Assembly: GCA_006226375.1 (NCBI GenBank)
Contig: SBHC01000060.1
Location: forward strand, 1-64,000
Source: Deltaproteobacteria bacterium
GTDB lineage: Bacteria; Myxococcota_C; UBA6777
Direction: 5' to 3'
Length of the DNA stretch: 64,000 bases
The translations under genes were made by a program, and so were the position numbers. This document shows, piece after piece, positions 17,058 through 26,516 of this stretch (position 1 is its first letter; every line of letters begins with the position of its first letter). A model generated the notes under the pieces. The model saw only the letters and a list, made by a program, of their open reading frames with translations. It made no database searches and had not been told where the DNA came from.

Positions 17058-18659
17058 CTATTTGCGGTTGGCGTAGACTTTCTGAGCGACGCCCAGATCT
17101 TTGTAGAGGGCGCTGAACAGTCGGTTCCACATGGGCGGCTTTCGGCGTCGACGACGTCGTTTGCCTTTTTTGTATTTGTACTTGCGTTTGCTCTTGGATT
17201 GGCTCTGAGTGCGTCGTACCATTCCCGGACCGAGACGAAGTAAGGTTGTGAGGGTGCTGTCTGGCACGATTGGTAGGATAACCTTGAGCTTGACGAGGGC
17301 TCTGCGTTTGCCTTCCACCAACTCCCACTTCCAGCGAAGCCCACGACCTTTGTCACCTGTTGCAAGGTTGTAAAGGAATCGTTTGACGAGGCCGCTGATT
17401 CCTCCCGAAATTAGGATGCGAGCGAGCAAGCGAAGTAGCTGTCCGCCTTTGAGCTTGATGGTCGGGTTTTTCAGCAGCTCGGTAGAGAACGTGGCTCCTG
17501 TGGATGTTTTACGAACCTTCCAGAGCAACTTGAAGTCGCGCATGCTCATCCGGATGTTGTTGGACATATAGCGGATGTGAGTGTGTGTGGTCCAGGTCGC
17601 TCCCATCTGCGTAAAGCGCCAGGGGCCTGAGATGGGCTTCCAGTTGTTGTCACACATCCACAGCCCATCTTTGCTGACTACGGCCTGGTAGCGCATCTCC
17701 ATGTTCTTGCGGGTGTAACTCCAAACAAACCAGAGATGTTTTTGAGCGTCGCGAAACTCGGTGACCAGGGAGAAATCGGTGTTGCTGCGGGTCAGCGCAC
17801 GGGCCGCGCGTGGGTAATCTTTCTTAAACGGCTTGAGCTTCCACCGAGCGCGGATGTCGAGCTTGTACAGGCCTTTGCCGATGGGTTCCATGATGTTGAT
17901 CACATTCATGTACTTGCGAATCAGCGCAGCCGTATAGGGGACCCGACTGTTCAGCCAGCGCGCGATCTTTCGCGAGTGACCTTTGGGCATGCTCTTGAGG
18001 TATTTTTTTTGCTGTTGGGTCAGGGGCACTGACAGTTTGGAATCGGTGAAGCGCTCCAGAATGCTCTTGAGTGCTGTGTCCAACTGCGTGGCCCGAAGCG
18101 GCATCATCCGAGCTTGGGTCCGAATGGTGAGGCGGTAAGGGCGACGATCCTTGGGGTTTTTGCGCTTGAGAGGGCTCATCTCCATGGTCATCTGACCGTC
18201 GCCGATCTTGGCCTTCCAAGGAGCCTTGGGCTTGGGAGCGATCATCCGGAAGTAGGAGCCTTTGAGCACATAATCCAGGCGGGGGGTAACGCGCTTAAAC
18301 CGGAGGTTTCTGTAAAGTTGGGCAGGTTGCCAGATCCGAAGATACTGCATCAACGCGACCCAACGCTTCCACGACTTGCGGGTGGCGCGGATGCCCCAAC
18401 GGCTGGCGATCCAGGTTCGGATCCATTGTCGCACTGTACGCAGTCCCAAGTCCTGCGAACCTCCCGTGCTGAGCGGGGCGAGCCAGTCTACCAGCTCTTG
18501 AGCAGCCTCTCGTTGGAGTTTGCGATCGTGGGGGCTGAGAGGCTTCTTGGCTTTTGCTGCGGCTTTGACCTTGTTTCCCGCATGAACGACCGAAGGCATC
18601 CCAATGCTGTAACAGGCCATCCAAAAAAAGGTGAGGCTCCAAAGTAGAAAGGCGCGCAT
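17058..18659 (-). CDS. Secreted hypothetical protein, very basic
   Basis: 533 residues. ATG 18659 is chosen because it lies just after the stop of the upstream hydrolase gene and begins a good signal peptide (AFLLWSLTFFWMACYSIGMPSVVHA). The mature protein is strongly basic and rich in Trp and Arg, with an Arg/Lys-rich tail (KKGKRRRRRRK). Beta-type segments such as GLYKLDIRARWKLKPF suggest a lipid-binding or START-like fold, but no family is certain. It is probably co-transcribed with the upstream alpha/beta hydrolase. Confidence 0.75.
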   Translation of the reverse strand: MRAFLLWSLTFFWMACYSIGMPSVVHAGNKVKAAAKAKKPLSPHDRKLQREAAQELVDWLAPLSTGGSQDLGLRTVRQWIRTWIASRWGIRATRKSWKRWVALMQYLRIWQPAQLYRNLRFKRVTPRLDYVLKGSYFRMIAPKPKAPWKAKIGDGQMTMEMSPLKRKNPKDRRPYRLTIRTQARMMPLRATQLDTALKSILERFTDSKLSVPLTQQQKKYLKSMPKGHSRKIARWLNSRVPYTAALIRKYMNVINIMEPIGKGLYKLDIRARWKLKPFKKDYPRAARALTRSNTDFSLVTEFRDAQKHLWFVWSYTRKNMEMRYQAVVSKDGLWMCDNNWKPISGPWRFTQMGATWTTHTHIRYMSNNIRMSMRDFKLLWKVRKTSTGATFSTELLKNPTIKLKGGQLLRLLARILISGGISGLVKRFLYNLATGDKGRGLRWKWELVEGKRRALVKLKVILPIVPDSTLTTLLRLGPGMVRRTQSQSKSKRKYKYKKGKRRRRRRKPPMWNRLFSALYKDLGVAQKVYANRK

Positions 18660-18663
18660 GATG

Positions 18664-19521
18664 TTATCCGTTTTCAATGTGTTCGTTTAACCAGCCTTTG
18701 AGGTGTTCAAACGCTTGCTCCCGCCGGTCTTCGCTTTCGTTGTAAATTTCATGAAATGAGTCAGAGTATTCAAACCGTTGCCGGTCCGAACTGGCTGTTG
18801 CTTCGAAAAATTGTTGGGCTGTGTGCTTGTTGACCAGTCGATCTTGTCCGGCTTGTTGCATCAACAGAGGTGCTGTGAACTCCGTAGCACGACTCATCGT
18901 GTGCTTTTGCGCTTTGAGTGTTTCGGTGTACCAGCGGGTCGTGGTGGCCTGTATGTAATGGGGGTCGCGTCGGGTTTTCTCCACCATCTCTTGGTTGTGT
19001 GTGAGATCCTCTTCGCCGAAAGGTGTGGCCTGTGCAAACGTTGGCCACGTTCGGCTCAACAGATGTGCCGCAGTATGAAGCGCCGGGTTGACCTTGATGG
19101 TCATGCCAAGGAAAGGGGAGGACACCACCACACCATCGATCGGTGCGCGTGGATGCTCCAGCATATAACGAAGCACGACATGTCCACCTTGGCTATGGCC
19201 CAACAAAAACAGGGGACGATCGGGCGGATGGTTGCTTTGTACAATTTGGAGGAAGGTGTTGAGGTCTTGGATGTACTGGTCGAATCGGTCGATGTATCCG
19301 CGCTTGCCTTGACTTCGACCATGCCCTCGACAGTCCATGCCTTCGACACGAATGTCTAGACTCTGCAGAGTTTGGACGAGATAGTTGTGACGACCGACGT
19401 GCTCGCCAAATCCATGGACCAATGCGACAGTGGCTCGCTCTCCATCTCCCCAGGAGCGTCGATAGAGGCGTAGACCATCACGGGCTTCAAAATGTCCTTC
19501 ACGGTACGACTGAGTATGCAT
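18664..19521 (-). CDS. Alpha/beta hydrolase, monoacylglycerol lipase-like
   Basis: 285 residues from ATG 19521; the upstream open frame to TTG 19665 is low in quality, and no strong binding site marks either start. Motifs fit monoacylglycerol lipase-type serine hydrolases: oxyanion-hole VALVHGFGEHVGRH, DCRGHGRSQGKRGY, nucleophile Ser in LLGHSQGGHVVLRY, late acid in AGQDRLVN, catalytic His in SFHEIYNE. No signal peptide. It is likely cytoplasmic, cleaving acyl esters, and forms an operon with the downstream secreted protein. Confidence 0.86.
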   Translation of the reverse strand: MHTQSYREGHFEARDGLRLYRRSWGDGERATVALVHGFGEHVGRHNYLVQTLQSLDIRVEGMDCRGHGRSQGKRGYIDRFDQYIQDLNTFLQIVQSNHPPDRPLFLLGHSQGGHVVLRYMLEHPRAPIDGVVVSSPFLGMTIKVNPALHTAAHLLSRTWPTFAQATPFGEEDLTHNQEMVEKTRRDPHYIQATTTRWYTETLKAQKHTMSRATEFTAPLLMQQAGQDRLVNKHTAQQFFEATASSDRQRFEYSDSFHEIYNESEDRREQAFEHLKGWLNEHIENG

Positions 19522-19724
19522 GACGTTGTGTGGTTTGGTTGAGAACGTGCGAATGGGGCGCCCGCTCTTGTGGGTAAGGGTTGATGTTGGAACAGTCGCT
19601 GCGGTGGGCTCTTGGGGATGAGGGACGAAGCGAGCTGACTCTTGGGTGCATGGAACATACCCCAAAGCTGTCGACGTTTTTCGTTCTGCATCCTTTGGAT
19701 GTGGAGGTCGATGCGCCTGTTGTG

Positions 19725-20327
19725 TTAGTTGTCGCCTTTTTTGAGGCGTTCGCTGACTTCCTCGTACGAGGTGTTGCGAACCACAATACTCAGCAAAGAG
19801 GTGTATTTGTCAATCAGGTCGGAGCGACCTTCTTGCCGGTAATGTTCGAGGGCCTGCAGCAGACGAACATAAGTACGCTCACTGTTGACAAAGTATTCCA
19901 CGGTTTCGAGCAAACCGTGGAGGCTGGCGCGGAGCAAGCTACGGGAACGGTTGACGAATTCGAAGGAGTCACCGTAGCTGTTTTGGATTCGAATGTTGAC
20001 TTCGGCTTCGGCGTCGGTGGGGTGGTCCTGGTCGGAGCCTGGGACGTCTTTGGCAGCCAGCGACGAAAAGATGATGGCGCGGACAGAGGGGTATTCCTCC
20101 CCGAGGCGCATTCGGACGGCAGCAAAGAACGCATCCAGAGCGCCCACGCCGCTGCCTTCTACCACGAAAGGTTGGTCTTGATCAGAGCGTTGAACACGAG
20201 CCAGCACGCGGCTGCTTCGTTCTTCTACATCTTCTTCTATGGAGTACGACACCAATTGAAACTTGATGTAGTCGTCTTGCAAAACCTCTTCGACAATCTT
20301 CGAGGTTTCTTGTTGTTTCAGTTCCAT
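19725..20327 (-). CDS. Stand-alone LeuA-type allosteric (dimerisation) domain protein
   Basis: 200 residues. The core (about 20-165) resembles the C-terminal regulatory LeuA_dimer domain of 2-isopropylmalate/citramalate synthases: two beta-beta-beta-alpha modules with VEGSGVGALDAFFAAVRMRLG, then TDAEAEVNIRIQNS, SRSLLRASLHGLLETVEYFV. No catalytic TIM barrel is attached or adjacent. In the synthases this domain binds leucine or isoleucine and inhibits the enzyme; here it may act as an amino-acid sensor or a diverged structural domain. Family assignment is moderate, function unknown. Confidence 0.7.
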   Translation of the reverse strand: MELKQQETSKIVEEVLQDDYIKFQLVSYSIEEDVEERSSRVLARVQRSDQDQPFVVEGSGVGALDAFFAAVRMRLGEEYPSVRAIIFSSLAAKDVPGSDQDHPTDAEAEVNIRIQNSYGDSFEFVNRSRSLLRASLHGLLETVEYFVNSERTYVRLLQALEHYRQEGRSDLIDKYTSLLSIVVRNTSYEEVSERLKKGDN

Positions 20328-20808
20328 ACTACTTGTCCCTTTGTCATACGTTCAGTTGGATGCATTCGAGCGAGTTGGTACAACACGCACCCTCTCCACA
20401 ACGTGGATCTCTTTCCTACTTACGATACGGTTCGCGCAACGATTTTGTGCAGGTCAAAGTAGATATCTTTATCGGCAGCAAAAAGCCCCCTACCCGGTTG
20501 GTGTTGTGCTGTGATCAACATCCCTACTTAGTGTAGGGTAGGGATGTCTCAGTGGCAAGTCCTGGGGCGATAAGTTCTCCGGAGCCAGCGTCAGAATCGA
20601 CGCATCTTTTCTGGTGGGGTGGATCTCGTTCCCTGTTTTTATTCTCTTTTTTAGAAGTGCAGGTTTTTTGACAGGGGGCGACTTCGATCTCTATACATGT
20701 GAGAATGCCCCTACGTTCGTTTGCTGAGCGTAGGGCGAGGAGTTTGCATCCTTGGAAGTATTGCAGCTCCTTGTATGAATCTTCGAACCGGCTTTGCTGG
20801 AGGTTACG
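20328..20808. other. Gene-free region
   Basis: 481 bp between the divergent LeuA-domain and roadblock genes with no convincing coding frame. The only clear structure is a ten-pair hairpin at 20518-20547. It presumably holds both promoters; I could not place them. Confidence 0.4.
20518..20547. other. Perfect 10-bp stem-loop
   Basis: ACATCCCTAC (20518-20527) and GTAGGGATGT (20538-20547) enclose a 10-base loop. There is no T run on either side, so it is not a typical intrinsic terminator. It may be an RNA structure or a protein-binding dyad. Confidence 0.45.
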
Positions 20809-21165
20809 ATGAGTTTTTTGTGGAATTCCGTTCAACAAAGTATGCACACCCTGCTCCAACGTATTGGTCTGAGAGGCCTCACCCTCGCGAACGAAGACGG
20901 TTTGGTGATCGCGGCCTGTGGAGCTGCCAACGTGGAAGCTGAAATCATGGCTGCGGTGAGTCCATTGGTTCAGCAGCAAAACGAAACCCTCTCTCGCTAC
21001 CAAGCAAAGTTACAAGAACAAGGCCTGGGGATGAAAGTCTTTGATGTTCATCGAGACGGCCACTCGCTCTTTCTTTGCGCAACCGGTGGCAACACGCAAA
21101 TCCAAGACCCTGCTTTGCCCCAGATGTTGGAGCAAATTGCGTCCGAGCTGATGCCTGCCGCCTAA
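20809..21165 (+). CDS. Roadblock/LC7 domain protein
   Basis: 118 residues from ATG 20809 (GGAGG at 20799-20803). The layout is the small roadblock/LC7 alpha-beta fold: an N-terminal helix (SMHTLLQRIGLRGLTLANEDGLVIAACG), a second helix (AEIMAAVSPLVQQQ) and a C-terminal strand and helix. Such proteins usually partner small Ras-like GTPases (MglA/MglB) or act as scaffolds in myxobacteria. No GTPase gene is adjacent, so the partner is unknown. Confidence 0.7.
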   Translation: MSFLWNSVQQSMHTLLQRIGLRGLTLANEDGLVIAACGAANVEAEIMAAVSPLVQQQNETLSRYQAKLQEQGLGMKVFDVHRDGHSLFLCATGGNTQIQDPALPQMLEQIASELMPAA

Positions 21166-21275
21166 ACCCAAGCTTAAGTTACAGACCCACCGTTCGAGTC
21201 TTGAGACCACGTTTCTTTCCTTCCACATTCTTCTATGACACTTCCGCCATTTCGATGTGAATACGTTGTCTTGTT

Positions 21276-21650
21276 TTATCCTTGGAGAGGGAAAAGGTGA
21301 GAGAGGGCAGGCATGTGAAAGCGTCCGTCGTTGTCCACCGGTAGTTCGACACACTCAACGACAGCTTGCGAGGGGATCGGTCCGTATACGTGGGGAAAAC
21401 GGAGGTTGGTGCTGCGGTTGGAGCCGGCGGGCTCTTCGTAGCGAATGGGGGCGGTCACCAGCGTTGGATCCACCACCAGCACCACCAGCGCGGACTGGCC
21501 TTTGAAGTGGATGTTGGCGGTCTCTACAAGCTGTTCAATCGCAGAGCAGTGGATGAATCCTTCGGACTCTAGCGAAGGAGCCTTGTATTCGCCCTGAGCC
21601 TGAGCTTCTTCCCAGGCCTGTGGTGTTGTGATGTGAAGCAGCAAACTCAT
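21276..21650 (-). CDS. DUF952 family protein
   Basis: 124 residues. The N-terminal LLHITTPQAWEEAQAQGEYKAPSL, the central EGFIHCSAIEQLVETAN and the end (FPHVYGPIPSQAVVEC) match the DUF952 family. The biochemical role is not established; the fold has been likened to ADP-ribosyltransferase-like or nucleotide-binding proteins. Stand-alone gene with no informative neighbour. Confidence 0.85.
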   Translation of the reverse strand: MSLLLHITTPQAWEEAQAQGEYKAPSLESEGFIHCSAIEQLVETANIHFKGQSALVVLVVDPTLVTAPIRYEEPAGSNRSTNLRFPHVYGPIPSQAVVECVELPVDNDGRFHMPALSHLFPLQG

Positions 21651-21691
21651 GCGTTCGCTTTCGTTGATGTTGGAGGTTGGGGGAGAGATGC

Positions 21692-23113
21692 TCAGGGGTT
21701 CGCGGAGGGAGATTTGGGATACAGGTGGATGGTGTAGGTGATGGGTACCTTCTTCCAGTCTTCGGGGAAGCCTCGGTAGACCATGCTTTTTCGTGACAGC
21801 GCGGCTTTCAGGCAGGACAACGCAGCGTCTTCGCCTTCTTTGTCCATTTTAACTTCCAGGGAGTCTTCCGCGAACTGACCGGAGTTGACCTCTACAGTCG
21901 CTTTCACAGTTGCTTTCACTCCACCACCATCTTTGACCTTGGCGGCACATTCGTGCAAGTCAAACTGTAGTAACAGGTGGGTCCAGAAGTTGAGCGCAGC
22001 CGGGGTGTATTGAATGTAGTTGTGATCATCCGCGCGGCTCAAAAGGCGGAACGGGATATCATCGTAGGCTTCAAAGCGAAACTTCTGCACGGCTCGGAAT
22101 GAGTTTCGGTTCTCCAAGACAGTGCGAGGCCACTTGCCGTAACCGACCAGGCTTCCGCCACGCACCAGGGATGGTCCTTTTGCCTTGCGGCGACGACGAC
22201 GGCGACGACGTCTTCTTCTTCGACGACGACGGCGGCGTGCTTTCTTGTTGTCGTCATCAGCTTCTGGGCTTTTCTGGATATTCTCCAGGCGGGTCATGGT
22301 TTGATTGAGGTACGTATCTGCCGACAAACCAAGGTAGGGTGTCGTCCAGAGGGTCTTGGAAGCGTACTTGCCCTTGAGGATGCGATCGAGGGTTTCTTCC
22401 TGGATCTTGGTGGCAGCTCTGGCTTCGGTTAAGTCAGTTGGCAACTTCGCTTTCTTGCTGCCCATGGCTGCTTTGCGCTTGTTCCACTTCTTCTCCAAGC
22501 GCTTTTGCTTGGCGAGGGCGCGTTGGTACAAGCGAACGTGAGCTTGCAAGATATGGTGGCCGTCGGAGACGCGCTCCATCAGCAGGTAGAGGAAGTCGAG
22601 ATACTTGGTTTTTTCGACTTCCTCGCACTTGCCCTTCACACACTTGCGAAGGACCACTTTTTTGCAGTCGTCGTTGCAGCGTGGCTCGTAGCTAACATCT
22701 TCGCCCTTGTGAGCTGGGCAATGCTTGGTAAGAAGGCCGTCGGTCAGCTCGACTTTCTTGGCTTCTGCGCGGGACAGCAACTCCCAACACACAGCCAAAG
22801 CGCGGTAGGTCTTGTTGCGTGAGTCGTTCATGTGGCTGAGAGCATCAGAGAAGACTTTGCTTCGTTCCACACGGGGAGGAGGGGGAGGTGGTGCCTTTTT
22901 GGCTTCTTTTGACAGGGTCATGTAGGCGAAGGCGCCCAAACCACCACAAATCAAAACGATGACCAGTTTGATCACCAAGGGTACCTTCGGAGGCCCTTGT
23001 TGTTGTTTCAGCTCGTCGAGGTCGATGGTTTGACCTTCTTCTCCCAGCAACTCCCCTTCCTGGTAGTCGCCGTCATAGTTCGAGTAATCGATCATTTGCT
23101 GATTTTCGCTCAT
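21692..23113 (-). CDS. Single-pass membrane protein with poly-arginine tract
   Basis: 473 residues from ATG 23113 (AAGAGGA upstream). An acidic N-terminus of about 40 residues precedes one membrane span (VIKLVIVLICGGLGAFAYMTL), a Pro run, and a large periplasmic or cytoplasmic domain with paired cysteines (CPAHKG, CNDDCKK, CVKGKC). At about residue 305 there are 17 consecutive Arg encoded by mixed CGN and AGA codons, between an acidic patch and KAKG. The C-terminal domain is beta-rich. No family recognised. Confidence 0.72.
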   Translation of the reverse strand: MSENQQMIDYSNYDGDYQEGELLGEEGQTIDLDELKQQQGPPKVPLVIKLVIVLICGGLGAFAYMTLSKEAKKAPPPPPPRVERSKVFSDALSHMNDSRNKTYRALAVCWELLSRAEAKKVELTDGLLTKHCPAHKGEDVSYEPRCNDDCKKVVLRKCVKGKCEEVEKTKYLDFLYLLMERVSDGHHILQAHVRLYQRALAKQKRLEKKWNKRKAAMGSKKAKLPTDLTEARAATKIQEETLDRILKGKYASKTLWTTPYLGLSADTYLNQTMTRLENIQKSPEADDDNKKARRRRRRRRRRRRRRRRRKAKGPSLVRGGSLVGYGKWPRTVLENRNSFRAVQKFRFEAYDDIPFRLLSRADDHNYIQYTPAALNFWTHLLLQFDLHECAAKVKDGGGVKATVKATVEVNSGQFAEDSLEVKMDKEGEDAALSCLKAALSRKSMVYRGFPEDWKKVPITYTIHLYPKSPSANP

Positions 23114-23241
23114 CGCAAGGATATCCTCTTTGGAAGATGCTCGAATAGGAACTTCAATGGATCTAAAATGCAAGCATACGAGGCTATGTGCTTGGGGTCA
23201 AGCTATCTGTACGGCCAAATACATAGAGTACTGGAATGGGC

Positions 23242-26124
23242 TTAATCAGGGGTGCTGGTCTCTTTCAGTGGCTCGGTTTCGGTCGTGAGCTTTTTCTTGG
23301 CGGTCTGTTGGGATCTTTGCCGAGCCTGTCGGAGGTCTTCGAGTGTGTTCCAGAGTTGAACATGCTGATCGCTGTCACGATCAAGCTCTCGAAGCAGCTT
23401 TGTGGCGTGTTGGAGGGAAGGGAACAGAGTAGGGTGTACTTCCATTGCCTTACGCAGCAAAGGAATGGGGACATGGCTAAGGGCTCGCAGGAAGAGCGGT
23501 GAGACCAAGTGTCCTGCGGCGTCACACAGGAAGGGCACCATCTCGCGGGTGCTCTCTCCTTGGTGCTGCAAGTTGCCCAAAGGCTTGAACAGAGTGGGCT
23601 CGTCGGCGTCAGCCAACGGAGTTGGAAGCAACAACTCCATCACCCGGTAGTTCTGGTTGAATTGTTCAAGCAAGCAACGGACCCAATGCACAGCCTGTTC
23701 CGGATGATGTCGCTCCATTCTTTGAAGGAGGGACCGCTTGTCCATGAGCCAGGCTTCTTCCATGTCGTTGAGATCGAAGTCTTCCACATCTTCGGAGTCT
23801 TCGTGCCAGGACTGGAACACGCTGGCGAGGCTGCGATGAAGCAGCGAAGCATGTTCGGGTGGAACGGTCATCTCTTGGATGGGAATGGTGAACAGCTCGT
23901 TCACTTCGTCCATCAGGTGGTTGATGTTTTGCTCGGCAGTGAGCCAGGAACACTTGTCTTGCAGGTGCATCCGATAAAACTCTGCGAGGATCAGCTGTGT
24001 GGCCTCGCGGACAATATCGTGCTTCTGCGTTTCAAAGGTTTCCATCGAGAGATGCCAGAAGGGATGCGATGTCGCTGCTGCCGGTTCCTGGTTCTGCTGG
24101 AAGTAGTGAAGATAGAAGTGGTAGTCCAAGATCTCTCGGAGACGCTGGACCAAAAGATCTTCGTACTCATCACCGAGGAGGCGCAACACATTGGTCCACT
24201 GCGTTGTGTTGGTCTTGAGCCGGTGCATCAGTTGATCCACGGTAAGGAATTGGTAGCGATAGGTTTGCTCCCAAATGCCTTCTTCTTGCATCAAGCCAGA
24301 GACCGTGCTGGGCAGCTCTTCTTTCTGCGACAGCTTAATCAGATCGATCTCTTTGTCGATCCACAGGGCGAGGTGGAACCAGTTGCCTTCAAAGAGGTTG
24401 TCTTCGGTTTTGAACAGCAACAGGAAGCTGCGGAAGAAACGTTGATCACGCCAGAGTCCGCTGCCTTGGGACAGGTGTTTGTCCAGGCTCACAATCCGGA
24501 GAACCGCAACATCATCCATATTGAGTTGGTGGTAGTCGCGGAGTTCGGGCCGAGAGAGCAGGGGAACAATGCGCCCGTGCAGCTCCTGGTGGGGAATGTC
24601 GGGATCTGTGTCCAGATGGAATTGTTGGCCTGTCGATGCTGGAATCGCGCGGGTAGAACGAACCTCATCGAGCTGCTCAAACGATCGAGACAGGATCGGT
24701 GGAGCCAGGTGCAAGAACCGTTTGATATAACGACGGATCATCGGCCATGATTGCTGGGCTTCTTCACTTTCTTTGAGATCGCGAGGAAAGAGCTGTCGCA
24801 GCACGCTGAGAGGGGCCTGGGAGAGAATCCAGAGTAACTCTCGGAGGTTGCGCAACAATGGACTCTGCGCGGCTGCGGAGTGTTCCCACATGGAGCGGTT
24901 GCAGATCAGCGCGACAAAGATCAACTCAGGTTCAGCGCGAAGGCAGCGTGTGGTCCGCTCCAGCGCATCAAAGAGAAGGGTTGCGGCCCAATCTTGCGAG
25001 CTGTTGCGATGAAGTATATCGCGCCAGATCGCCTGGAGGTGCGTGGCCTGACGGAAGAACCGATCGTCTTCTTCGCTCAGTCGATTGTGGGAGGCGAGTT
25101 GACCCAGCCGGCATTCATCAGCGTTGATCGGCCACAGTACAGCGGTTGATTCTTCTTCCACCGTCTCCAAAAACTGATGCAGCGCACAGGAGATCTTGGG
25201 GTGGCGCTGGGGATTTAAGATCAAAAGAGAGCTTTGCGCCCAGTCGAAGGCAGACACGCGCCAGTAGGGGTCGTCCAAGGTGTGCTGCTGCTCCACCACG
25301 ATCCGGAACAAGCTGAGGCGTCGTGTGGTGCTGTTGGACTTGGGATCGACTTCGTTGGCGTAGCGGAAGAGGCTTCCAGGCACGGTGCCACAGAGACCAC
25401 GCCAAGGCATCGGCGAGCGAACTCCAAACGCTCGGAGGAAACGGTCCCAGCGTGAGGGCCATGTGCTCTCGGCGTCGACAGAGCGTTGTGAGAATTCAAA
25501 GGGGAAGTGCTCTTGCAGGAGGCCCCAAAACGGCGGCTCATCGGAGGACAGCTCGGGTGTCTCGTGATGGCTGGATGCGCCCAGGTTGTGCGCGCGATCC
25601 GGAGAGACCAGAGCGAGCAAGACATCTTGCAGTTGGTGGTGGTTCACCGCGTGCTTTTGCAGGCTTGTGAGGACATCCAGCTGCCAGGCTTCGCCTTCAT
25701 GGGCAAACCAAGACAGCTGCAGCGACAGCGCAAGGAGCTGACACTCAGGACCTTCCAAATACTTGCTGTATCCGCTGATGAGGTTGTCTTCCACAAACAC
25801 GCGGAAGGTTTCCCAGGCCAGGAGAGGCCAGTCGGAGAGTATGCTGCGGTCGATCACCACAGTGCATTCCTCATGGAGGATTTCTACCAAACAATCGTGG
25901 CCTTCCACAACTTCGACGCCCCAGTCATCCCACTCAAGATCGGGAAACAGGAGGCGGAGGGGTGTGAACAATTGACTGACCCGTTGTTGGTCAGAAGGCA
26001 ACAATTGCGGCAGAACTAAAGATTGGTAGCGTTCGGAGGAAAGGTTTCCCCCTGTGAGTGTCCGGAAAACGCCAGCCCGGCATTGTACCGCACCGGTCCT
26101 GCGACTCTCTGGCCGATCATTCAT
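23242..26124 (-). CDS. Hypothetical protein, 960 residues, no recognised domain
   Basis: A long leftward frame with codon use like its neighbours. The protein is rich in Trp, Leu, Gln and His, mostly helical, with no signal peptide, membrane span or enzyme motif that I can identify. Many segments of 30-40 residues alternate acidic and Leu-rich stretches (WFHLALWIDKEIDLIKLSQ; VHWVRCLLEQFNQNYRVMELLL), suggesting an alpha-helical scaffold. The N-terminal start is uncertain; ATG 26124 lacks a clear binding site, and the first ~30 residues look less conserved in style. Real gene, unknown role. Confidence 0.7.
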   Translation of the reverse strand: MNDRPESRRTGAVQCRAGVFRTLTGGNLSSERYQSLVLPQLLPSDQQRVSQLFTPLRLLFPDLEWDDWGVEVVEGHDCLVEILHEECTVVIDRSILSDWPLLAWETFRVFVEDNLISGYSKYLEGPECQLLALSLQLSWFAHEGEAWQLDVLTSLQKHAVNHHQLQDVLLALVSPDRAHNLGASSHHETPELSSDEPPFWGLLQEHFPFEFSQRSVDAESTWPSRWDRFLRAFGVRSPMPWRGLCGTVPGSLFRYANEVDPKSNSTTRRLSLFRIVVEQQHTLDDPYWRVSAFDWAQSSLLILNPQRHPKISCALHQFLETVEEESTAVLWPINADECRLGQLASHNRLSEEDDRFFRQATHLQAIWRDILHRNSSQDWAATLLFDALERTTRCLRAEPELIFVALICNRSMWEHSAAAQSPLLRNLRELLWILSQAPLSVLRQLFPRDLKESEEAQQSWPMIRRYIKRFLHLAPPILSRSFEQLDEVRSTRAIPASTGQQFHLDTDPDIPHQELHGRIVPLLSRPELRDYHQLNMDDVAVLRIVSLDKHLSQGSGLWRDQRFFRSFLLLFKTEDNLFEGNWFHLALWIDKEIDLIKLSQKEELPSTVSGLMQEEGIWEQTYRYQFLTVDQLMHRLKTNTTQWTNVLRLLGDEYEDLLVQRLREILDYHFYLHYFQQNQEPAAATSHPFWHLSMETFETQKHDIVREATQLILAEFYRMHLQDKCSWLTAEQNINHLMDEVNELFTIPIQEMTVPPEHASLLHRSLASVFQSWHEDSEDVEDFDLNDMEEAWLMDKRSLLQRMERHHPEQAVHWVRCLLEQFNQNYRVMELLLPTPLADADEPTLFKPLGNLQHQGESTREMVPFLCDAAGHLVSPLFLRALSHVPIPLLRKAMEVHPTLFPSLQHATKLLRELDRDSDQHVQLWNTLEDLRQARQRSQQTAKKKLTTETEPLKETSTPD

Positions 26125-26516
26125 ATTCGTTTACCCGCTTTTCCATCGCTCGCCACGGACAACATGGATTGCCTTACCCATCATGGGGATTTCTGCATGG
26201 AATGACAACACCCAAAGGCCATCGTTCCTTGTTTGGCACCATGAGTTGCTGTTTCTTCTGATGCACCATGAGACCTGACCTGTGGCTAGGCTACCCTGTC
26301 TCTGGAGGGCCAAGTATACAGCAGTCTATCCAGGGTTGCAAAATAACCCGAACACCTTGTCCGGTCTAAGGAAACGGCATATCGCGTAAATTCCGTACAG
26401 GCTCGCGCAAAAAAGCCTTGTGGGATGTTGAACTATTTTTTTCTTGTGGTGTTCTGAATTTGTAGAGAATGGGACGAAGAGAAGGAAAAGGTGAGGTGGA
26501 GAAAAAGGAATCGGGA
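26125..26516. other. Gene-free region
   Basis: 392 bp between the putative anti-sigma gene and the 960-residue gene, both leftward. No coding frame or strong terminator is visible. It should carry the promoter of the 960-residue gene. Confidence 0.4.
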
